From: CAZVWQ01 sp964631275
GTDB lineage: Bacteria; Patescibacteriota; JACMRA01
Direction: 5' to 3'
Length of the DNA: 43,302 bases
NCBI GenBank assembly: GCA_964631275.1
Contig: CAZVWQ010000011.1
Span: 1 to 43,302 of the forward strand
Part shown: in pieces, positions 37,535 through 43,302 of the stretch
Layout: each line of letters starts with the position of its first letter
Numbering within the stretch: position 1 is the stretch's first letter
The notes under the pieces: generated by a model
Seen by the model: the letters and a program-made list of their open reading frames with translations, nothing else
Databases searched by the model: none
What the model was told of the DNA's origin: nothing
Made by a program: the position numbers and the translations under genes

Positions 37535-38989
37535 ATGCCGATAACTAACAAAGTGCAACTCATGACCTACCCAGATTCCTTGGGTGGCGATCTCTCTAGT
37601 CTAAAAGAAATCTTAGATACTTATTTGTCTAAAGCAATCGGCTTTTTACATATTTTACCTCCCTATCCTTCTAGTGCTGATCGAGGTTTCTCACCTTTGA
37701 CTCACTTAGAGATTGATCCTAACTGGGGAGATTGGAAAGATATTCAAAACCTAGGTCAAAATTATGAGTTGATGTTAGATGTTATTGCTGGACATGTATC
37801 TGACCAATCTTATTATTTTCTGGATTATCTTTCTAACGGCTCTAAATCTAAATTCTATGAAATGTTCAATCGAGTCGAAAAAGTCTTTAGTGATCAAAAA
37901 ATGGGCCTCGACGAACTTACCAGATTTGATTACTTAGGGCCAATTTTGCCAATGGTAAAGATAAAGCTAAAAAATGGTGAAGAAAAAATGCACTTCAAAA
38001 CCTTCATGCCCTATCAAGTGGATTTAGATATTACTTCAGAAGTAACCAAAAAAATTTTAGCTGAGTATATAAAAAACCATGCTCAAAAAGGAATTAAAAT
38101 GATTCGTTTAGATGCTGTAGACACCCTTAGAAAAAACCGTAACCTTGGCTATAATACAGTTCCTGAAGTTTATGATGAAATTCAGTGGTTGTTTGATCAG
38201 GTTCATGGTAATGGGATGGAAGCTTTATGCGAATTATTTGGAACTATAGAAGAAATCGAAAGAATCATAAATATGGGTGGCTATCTATATGATTATTCAC
38301 TTGCTGAGGCTATTTTTTATAGCTTGTTTACCATAGAAGCTGCCACTCTAGTCAAACATTTTCAGAGATTTTATCCGTACAGAAAAAACTTAATTACCCA
38401 TATAACTAATCACGACGGTTTATTAATTGGCAGAAAAAGTCCGATTCTTAGTCCAGATCAAGTTATTTTTACTCAAAATAAAATTTTTCAAAATGCTGGG
38501 GAAAGTACCCAAAAAGCTTCTGGGTTAGGTTCTAATAATATTGATGTGGCTAGGATTAACGGAACTTTAATGGAAGCTTTCTGCAGAGATCAAAAATCTT
38601 GGCTAATAGCTCAAAGCCTAGTTCTTTTTGCCCCAGGTACTCCTCAAATATATTATAATGACTTACTTGGTCAAAGAAACGATGAAGAGTTATACGAACA
38701 AACTGGAGAAGGTCGAAGCCTAGTTAGGCATAATCATTCTTCAAAAAAAATTAAACAAAAATTCGAGCAGCCTTTTGTGCAAGATTTTATTAAAATTATG
38801 GAAATTAGAAATTCTAATCCAGCTTTTGATGGAGAAATGGATATTAACAGTCCAAACCCTTCTAGTATTAAAGTTACCTGGCAAAATAAAGGAAACAAAG
38901 TATCTGCTATTTTTGACTTAGCCAAAAAAAATATAAAAATCAAAATTTTTGCAAATGATGATCACCTTGTTGAAGAACTTGATTACTAG
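37535..38989 (+). CDS. Sucrose-phosphorylase-type glycoside hydrolase (GH13_18)
   Basis: 484 residues, matching the length and layout of sucrose phosphorylase, which splits a glucoside with phosphate to give alpha-glucose-1-phosphate. The start NKVQLMTYPDSLGGDLSSLK and HILPPYPSSADRGFSPLTHL are signature blocks. The nucleophile is D193 in IRLDAVD, the acid/base is E233 in ALCELFG and the stabiliser is D294 in ITNHDG, at almost the same numbers as in the bifidobacterial enzyme. LVLFAPGTPQIYYNDLLGQRND is the usual late block. Relatives act on glucosylglycerate or sucrose 6-phosphate, so the exact acceptor is open. It lacks a signal peptide and works in the cytoplasm. It offers entry of glucose-1-phosphate without ATP cost. 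Confidence 0.92.
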   Translation: MPITNKVQLMTYPDSLGGDLSSLKEILDTYLSKAIGFLHILPPYPSSADRGFSPLTHLEIDPNWGDWKDIQNLGQNYELMLDVIAGHVSDQSYYFLDYLSNGSKSKFYEMFNRVEKVFSDQKMGLDELTRFDYLGPILPMVKIKLKNGEEKMHFKTFMPYQVDLDITSEVTKKILAEYIKNHAQKGIKMIRLDAVDTLRKNRNLGYNTVPEVYDEIQWLFDQVHGNGMEALCELFGTIEEIERIINMGGYLYDYSLAEAIFYSLFTIEAATLVKHFQRFYPYRKNLITHITNHDGLLIGRKSPILSPDQVIFTQNKIFQNAGESTQKASGLGSNNIDVARINGTLMEAFCRDQKSWLIAQSLVLFAPGTPQIYYNDLLGQRNDEELYEQTGEGRSLVRHNHSSKKIKQKFEQPFVQDFIKIMEIRNSNPAFDGEMDINSPNPSSIKVTWQNKGNKVSAIFDLAKKNIKIKIFANDDHLVEELDY

Positions 38990-39095
38990 TTTATGTCTTT
39001 TAATAAACCAAAAAACGATTCTAAAATAAATTGACTAAACTTAAAAAATTTGTTAGTAAGTTATAGTTTTTTATAATTTAATTCATTTTTATTTT

Positions 39096-39494
39096 ATGGC
39101 TTTTATGCCACCAACGTCTTCAACCCTAGATTCAAAAATTCAAACTATAAATTGGGGATCTCTTACCCTAGATGAGTTCTTAGAAATTTTAAGAATGTTA
39201 GGAACTGGGTTTAATATGACTTTAGAGATTCTTTTATCTAAACTTAGGCCTAGCCAAAGGGTTCATTTAATGAATCTAATTAAACAAATGAAGATAGGAA
39301 AAAAAGATAACAAAGAGCAAAACCTTGATTATGCCCTTGTAGAATACTTTAGATTAAAATCAAATTCTAAAATTCCAATACCTGTACGTCATGCTTTATT
39401 TATAATTCTTTGTAGAAATCAAATCAAAAATAAACATAGATATAATCCATTCAGATATACTCCTAATCAAAACTTTGCCCCGGCCAGTATTTAA
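39096..39494 (+). CDS. Hypothetical protein
   Basis: 132 residues, mostly helical by appearance (TLDEFLEILRMLGTGFNMTL, LSKLRPSQRVHLMNLIKQ) with a basic C-terminal third (RHALFIILCRNQIKNKHRYN). I do not recognise a family. It has no signal or membrane segment. TATAAT lies about 18 nt before the ATG, which would give a leader of roughly ten bases. It is convergent with ruvB across an H/A/G repeat block. Confidence 0.6.
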   Translation: MAFMPPTSSTLDSKIQTINWGSLTLDEFLEILRMLGTGFNMTLEILLSKLRPSQRVHLMNLIKQMKIGKKDNKEQNLDYALVEYFRLKSNSKIPIPVRHALFIILCRNQIKNKHRYNPFRYTPNQNFAPASI

Positions 39495-39714
39495 TTAATT
39501 CAGGAGTTATTAATTTTTGTGTAGACTTTTTTGATTAATTCCTGGCATACCAAATCAGGTTTCTACTTGATATAATTTTAGCTCATATACGATCTTATAC
39601 ATTTTGGACACCCTTAAATTTACTAGAAACAGCTTTTGTACTTAATAATCTGTCAAAGTTAGTGTAGGGTTGCTATAGGAATGTCTAAATTTTTTGTTAT
39701 ATTAAAAATTAAAA

Positions 39715-39905
39715 AATAGTTTATATTTGATTTTGAATAAAAAAATCTAAAATATTATGGCATACCTTTGACCTAATCGCTATGGGTATTACTGGTTAAG
39801 AATTTTCTTAAATAAAGGGTTTATTTCCTTATCAAGAGCTAAATTTAGGGTAATAGTAAACGAATTGAGTATAAGAACAATTCTAAATTATAATTTTGAA
39901 ACAAC
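39715..39905 (+). repeat. Family H repeat, copy H4, split by A12
   Basis: The left part 39715-39757 has TATATTTGATTTTGAATAAA and ATCTAAAATATTA. The right part 39873-39905 has AGAACAATTCTAAATTATAA. Joined, they align with H1 across the junction (TTAGATTAAGAGCAGTTC in H1). Confidence 0.7.
39760..39872 (+). repeat. Family A repeat, copy A12, inserted in H4
   Basis: CATACCTTTGACCTAATCGC to AGTAAACGAATTGAGTATA. It interrupts repeat H4. The flanking bases are TATTA at the left and TATA at the right, so the exact duplication is unclear. Confidence 0.82.
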
Positions 39906-39917
39906 TAAACAATTAAA

Positions 39918-40017
39918 TAAACCCTCCGCAAAAAATGAATTTTACTACTTAATGTAGATATTTTATCGTCAAATTTACTATATTTAGTATTTTTCTTAAA
40001 AAACTGCGGAAGTTTTA
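39918..40017 (-). repeat. Family G repeat, copy G3
   Basis: On the minus strand it starts AAAACTTCCGCAGTTTTTTA and ends TTTTGCGGAGGGTT. The interior GATAAAATATCTACATTAAG matches G1. Confidence 0.8.
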
Positions 40018-40032
40018 TAAAAATCTCTTTTT

Positions 40033-40062
40033 AAGAGATAAATAACCAAACAGATTCTATAA
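40033..40062 (+). repeat. Family M short repeat, copy M2
   Basis: AAGAGATAAATAACCAAACA then GATTCTATAA, paired with M1 at 26831. Confidence 0.5.
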
Positions 40063-40090
40063 ATAAATTTTAAGACAGAAGGCCTGATGT

Positions 40091-41125
40091 TTAGCTAGAG
40101 TATAGATTAGCTATAAAAGCTTGCCCTTTAGAAGTCAAAATTCTACCTGAACTATTTCTATCTATAAAGCCAAGATAAGTTAGATACGGCTCTACTACTT
40201 GTTCTATAGTTTCAGCCTCTTCCATCAATATTCCAGCTAAAGAGTTTAGGCTTTTAGTGCCATTTATTAAAGATTTAAGATAAATTATATCTGAATGAGT
40301 TAAGCCGTTTTCGAAGACTCCAAGCTCACCTAAAAATAATTCTAAATCAGATTTTTTTAAGATTTTGATGTTTCTAACCACTTGAAAATCTAAGAGTCTT
40401 TTTAGTAAATTATTAGTCACTCTAGGTACGCCCCTGCACCGTCTACACAAAAAAACTTTAGCCTCATCATTAAGCTTAATTCCTAATAAATCAGCATTTC
40501 TTTCGATTAATTCTAAAACCTCAGAATCTGAGTATTTATCTAATTGGAGGATAGACGGAAACCTATCTTTAAGAGGTTTAGAAATTTTACCAAGCTGAGT
40601 AGTAGCTCCCACCAAAGTAAATTCAGGTAAATCTAACCTGGCTGATTGAGCCCCAGCCCCTTTACCCATAACTAGATCAACTTGTTTATCCTCCATAGCC
40701 GTATACAGAGTTTCTTCTAGAGGAGCCCTAAGCCTATGAATTTCATCAATAAAAAGAATAGTTTTAGGTTCTAAGTTAAGCAATAGCGTAACCAAATCTC
40801 CTTGTTTTTGAAGACTAGGTGCAGCCAAAACCTTAAAGCCAGCCCCTAACTCTGAACTAATCAGACTAGCTAAAGTAGTCTTACCTAGACCAGGTTGCCC
40901 ATAAAATAAAATATGTTCAGGCAAAACACCCCTAATTAAACTTGATTCTAAAATAATCTGAAGTTGATTTTTAATTTTGTTTTGGCCAATAAAATCTTTA
41001 ATTAATTGAGGTCTAAGCTTAGGATTAAAATCTACTTCTTTGTCTAAAGTGAACTCTTTTTCTTTTAGAATTTTACTAGTTTTACTAGCTTTAATAGCTT
41101 TAGAGTCAGAACTAGATATAATCAT
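40091..41125 (-). CDS. ruvB: Holliday junction branch migration helicase RuvB
   Basis: RuvB is the hexameric AAA+ motor that, with RuvA, drives branch migration. At 344 residues it is full length, with an N-terminal tail of about 30 residues rich in Lys and Ser. Walker A is GQPGLGKT (76-83), Walker B is LFIDEIH (124-130), the beta-hairpin contacting RuvA lies in EDKQVDLVMGKGAGAQS, and sensor 1 is LVGATTQLGKISKPLKDRF. The C-terminal winged helix ends LTSKGQAFIANL. The usual ruvA/ruvC neighbours are not here. It diverges from the surface-protein gene, with 213 nt between the two starts. Confidence 0.96.
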   Translation of the reverse strand: MIISSSDSKAIKASKTSKILKEKEFTLDKEVDFNPKLRPQLIKDFIGQNKIKNQLQIILESSLIRGVLPEHILFYGQPGLGKTTLASLISSELGAGFKVLAAPSLQKQGDLVTLLLNLEPKTILFIDEIHRLRAPLEETLYTAMEDKQVDLVMGKGAGAQSARLDLPEFTLVGATTQLGKISKPLKDRFPSILQLDKYSDSEVLELIERNADLLGIKLNDEAKVFLCRRCRGVPRVTNNLLKRLLDFQVVRNIKILKKSDLELFLGELGVFENGLTHSDIIYLKSLINGTKSLNSLAGILMEEAETIEQVVEPYLTYLGFIDRNSSGRILTSKGQAFIANLYSS

Positions 41126-41285
41126 AAAGTTTGATTAGCAAATCTAAATCAATTCTGAATTTTCGGATTTGTCAAAAAAAATAGATAAATAATTATGCCA
41201 AACAATATCCACAGCTCCTTGCCAAAACAAAAAAACTAAAGTTTAATTAAACTATTAGAGAAAAAAGCTAAATAGAAGGGCTGTG

Positions 41286-41300
41286 CCTAGTAAGTCTAGG
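41286..41300 (+). promoter_or_regulatory. Small hairpin in the leader of the surface-protein gene
   Basis: CCTAG-TAAGT-CTAGG, a 5-bp stem about 40 nt before the start codon. The flanking GAGA and TCTCT could extend the structure. No U-tract follows, so it is not a simple terminator. Function unknown. Confidence 0.25.
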
Positions 41301-41338
41301 TGAATCTCTGCAATTAAAAAAACAAAAAACAAAAACAT

Positions 41339-43302
41339 ATGGCTAAAAAAGACCTGACAAAAAATTTAGTAGACAAAACTACTACCAAAGTTAGCCCGAC
41401 AAAGGTTAGCAATCTTAACAAAAATAACTCAAAAAAATCTGAGTTTTCTTTTAAACAATTTTTTTCTAAAAAATTCGGTGTGATTGCTTTGAGTGTGATT
41501 GCTTTTGCTAGTGTAGTTGCTGGAGCAGTTTTTCTTTTTAATAATCATTTTAACCAAGCTTCAGCTTCTGATGAGTTAGCTGTAGGCTTTAACCCTAGTG
41601 ATTGTGCTACTTATGATTCTAATGGAGGTTCTACTAGTAATGGTGTTTGTCATATAAAGCTATATGCGAAAAATGGAGAATTATATAGAGCTATCAACTT
41701 TAGTCCTAATCAAGAAATCGAAACTAGGTTGTATTATTACAATTCTACTGCAGCTACAGTTAACAATCTGACTATCAACGATTCAGTAAATCCAGAATTT
41801 ACCACTGGAACTGTAGAAAATGTTTATCAAGCTAACGCAGCAGTATCTCTAGGTTCTTTATTTAGCAGTCAGTCTCTAACTGTTGCTCCAGTAGCTGGTA
41901 TTGGAAGTGCATCTACCACAGCAACTACAGGAAATCTAGAAGCTGGAGGCTATGGATACATTAAATATGTAGCTACCACTACTTCTGGTTCAATCAGCGA
42001 CGGAGATACTTTTGGAACTAATTCTACCATGATTGGAGGAGGTGTAGTTACTCAATCTGCTAGACAAAACAGTTTGACTGCTACTGGTTTTGGTACTAAT
42101 TCTGGACCCAATGTAGTAGAAGCTACTGATTTTGATCCTTCTGATTGTGCTACTTATGTTCAATATGGTGGTGAAACTGAAACTTACTTTGATGGAGAAA
42201 TCTGTACAGTAAAACTATATTATAAAGGTGGTAAGTTATTTACCAAAAACACTTTCCAAGTAGGGACTAAAATAGAAGCTAGAATGTATTACAATAATAC
42301 CTCTTCTGCAGTTTTAGATACATCTAACTTTAAAAACGAGCCAGAGTTTCCTGTAATTGACGCTTCTAACCATGTAGCTGATAGAAGTGGTGGCTTTACT
42401 GTGGACAAGGCGTCTATTAACAACTCCACTGGTGTAGGTGCTGCTGCTGGTACATATGGATATGGACCTAGTGCAGATGAGACGGTAATGAATTATGGAA
42501 GAAAGAAGTACTTGATTATTCCTGAGTGTCAGTATGGTATTAGCGATCCATTTGCATTTAATGCTAAAGACTCCTTATACGGAAGTGCTCATGGTGTAGT
42601 TTTCTCTAATACAGAATTGGGTCCTGGGTGTCTAGGTGGAGCAGGTTCTTATCCTCTTATGAGACTTAGTGTAGTTCGCCTAGAAACAGCTGGCGTAAGA
42701 TGGCTACATAATGTAGATGCTCAGTACCTTAACGCTGGTAGTACTAATGTTGTAATACATAATACTCCTATTTCTGGTGGTGCTACTTATGGCCCTACCA
42801 ACGCTCCTGCCCTTACCAACGCTCCTTCTCATTCAACAGGTTATTATCCAGGCGCTTCTGGCGGTTGGGTTTATCACCAAAACTACGGAATGAGAACTGT
42901 AGATACTCTAAACAATCGTTACTTGCACTGGCCAGATTGTGGTTATTCAGGAAGTTATGGTAGTTTTTCTTTTACAGGTTCTTGGGGAGGTAGTCCTGGA
43001 CCTATTGCAAACAACGACCCCACGCATCCTGCAGTTTGTAAAACTCAACCTCAGTACAGTCTTCAACATAATAGAATCCAGAGTAGCGACTCCCTAGATA
43101 ACGATAGGGGTTACGGTTACATTAAATATGTAATGGAAACTCCTAACGACGGATCTATCCAAGACGGTGATAAGTTTGGAACTATTATGAACTTTGATGG
43201 TTCTGACGTTTCTCCACAAAACACTGATAGAACTAATTCACTAACCGCAGCTCCTGATACTAAAGACTCAATTGACCAATTTATAGATTCTGACTTAGAT
43301 GA
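41339..43302 (+). CDS. Large anchored surface protein, partial (cut by window end)
   Basis: 654 codons are present and the frame is still open at the end. The N-terminus is 45 hydrophilic, basic residues, then a transmembrane anchor (about 46-67), then an outside part rich in Ser, Thr, Gly, Asn and Tyr. Two related modules can be seen. Module 1 (84-248) starts FNPSDCATY and has ETRLYYYNST, GGYGYIKYV, DGDTFGTN and NSLTA. Module 2 (265-637) starts FDPSDCATY and has EARMYYNNTSSA, RGYGYIKYV, DGDKFGT and NSLTAAP, with an extra segment of about 200 residues (around 375-588) inserted between its halves. The cysteine pairs (C89/C104, C270/C289) suggest disulfides. It is probably an S-layer or cell-surface adhesin-like protein. 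The GT-C enzyme at 30796 could glycosylate it, which is speculation. Confidence 0.8.
   Translation, partial: MAKKDLTKNLVDKTTTKVSPTKVSNLNKNNSKKSEFSFKQFFSKKFGVIALSVIAFASVVAGAVFLFNNHFNQASASDELAVGFNPSDCATYDSNGGSTSNGVCHIKLYAKNGELYRAINFSPNQEIETRLYYYNSTAATVNNLTINDSVNPEFTTGTVENVYQANAAVSLGSLFSSQSLTVAPVAGIGSASTTATTGNLEAGGYGYIKYVATTTSGSISDGDTFGTNSTMIGGGVVTQSARQNSLTATGFGTNSGPNVVEATDFDPSDCATYVQYGGETETYFDGEICTVKLYYKGGKLFTKNTFQVGTKIEARMYYNNTSSAVLDTSNFKNEPEFPVIDASNHVADRSGGFTVDKASINNSTGVGAAAGTYGYGPSADETVMNYGRKKYLIIPECQYGISDPFAFNAKDSLYGSAHGVVFSNTELGPGCLGGAGSYPLMRLSVVRLETAGVRWLHNVDAQYLNAGSTNVVIHNTPISGGATYGPTNAPALTNAPSHSTGYYPGASGGWVYHQNYGMRTVDTLNNRYLHWPDCGYSGSYGSFSFTGSWGGSPGPIANNDPTHPAVCKTQPQYSLQHNRIQSSDSLDNDRGYGYIKYVMETPNDGSIQDGDKFGTIMNFDGSDVSPQNTDRTNSLTAAPDTKDSIDQFIDSDLD

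Noticed and set aside
1..43302. Recoding of TGA as glycine, as in some candidate phyla
   Set aside because: gap ends cleanly at TGA after its conserved C-terminus, and the intact genes contain no internal TGA at conserved glycines.
1..43302. CRISPR array
   Set aside because: The repeats are dispersed, of different families and without regular spacers; no cas gene is present.

Overview
The window looks like a piece of the chromosome of a Candidate Phyla Radiation (Patescibacteria-type) bacterium. It is strongly AT-rich and uses the standard code: gap ends in TGA, other genes in TAA or TAG. Its genes are compact, and most starts lack a clear Shine-Dalgarno. It carries a short basic-charged protein type that I associate with this radiation (941-1636), an indel-rich MurB, and surface and lysozyme-like proteins with N-terminal anchors. 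The lineage assignment is inference from gene content; there is no rRNA here to confirm it.

Layout. 198-2695: a possible PD-(D/E)XK fragment protein, a conserved hypothetical and a secreted lysozyme-like protein. 3033-6217: an apparent operon of tRNA-Thr, murB, infC and an FtsW/RodA-family gene, joining translation initiation to wall synthesis. 6878-9900: ndk, a methyltransferase, a small basic protein and rsmA. 10735-19123: a thioredoxin-like protein, a lytic-transglycosylase-like protein, gap, a zinc-ribbon protein, a flavoprotein relative without its active-site cysteines, a DUF4870-like membrane protein and a SanA/DUF218 protein. 19151-19984: a recG remnant cut off just before the helicase Walker A motif. 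21424-24178: a Nudix hydrolase followed by a 753-residue chorismate synthase with a GNAT acetyltransferase and a HAD phosphatase inserted in frame at two sites. 24382-28683: map, trmB, an orphan V-type ATPase proteolipid subunit, an ABC-2 permease and a lycopene-cyclase-domain-like protein. 29234-35391: dnaB, a GT-C glycosyltransferase-like protein, a hypothetical, tpiA and a transketolase N-terminal subunit. 36170-41125: tRNA-Trp, two small membrane proteins, a sucrose-phosphorylase-type GH13, a hypothetical and ruvB. 41339-end: the start of a large anchored surface protein with two related modules.

The most unusual property of the window is its intergenic DNA. Nearly every gap is built from short (about 70-140 bp) AT-rich repeats in at least ten families, here called A to M. 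Family A has 12 recognisable copies, C has 7, D has 6, B has 5, H has 4, and E and G have 3 each. Families A-D end in TATAC/GTATA-type inverted termini. Three nested insertions can be undone by eye: C inside B with a TA duplication, J inside A with a TATTA duplication, and A inside H. They therefore look like MITE-type elements moved in trans. No transposase lies in the window. Family A sits at the 3' end of genes, often between convergent genes, and at 33157 its terminus supplies the tpiA stop codon.

The metabolic genes (gap, tpiA, transketolase, sucrose-phosphorylase-type GH13) fit a fermentative sugar metabolism centred on triose phosphates and pentose interconversion. Wall genes (murB, FtsW/RodA, two lysozyme-like proteins, SanA-like) and replication/repair genes (dnaB, ruvB, broken recG) make up much of the rest.
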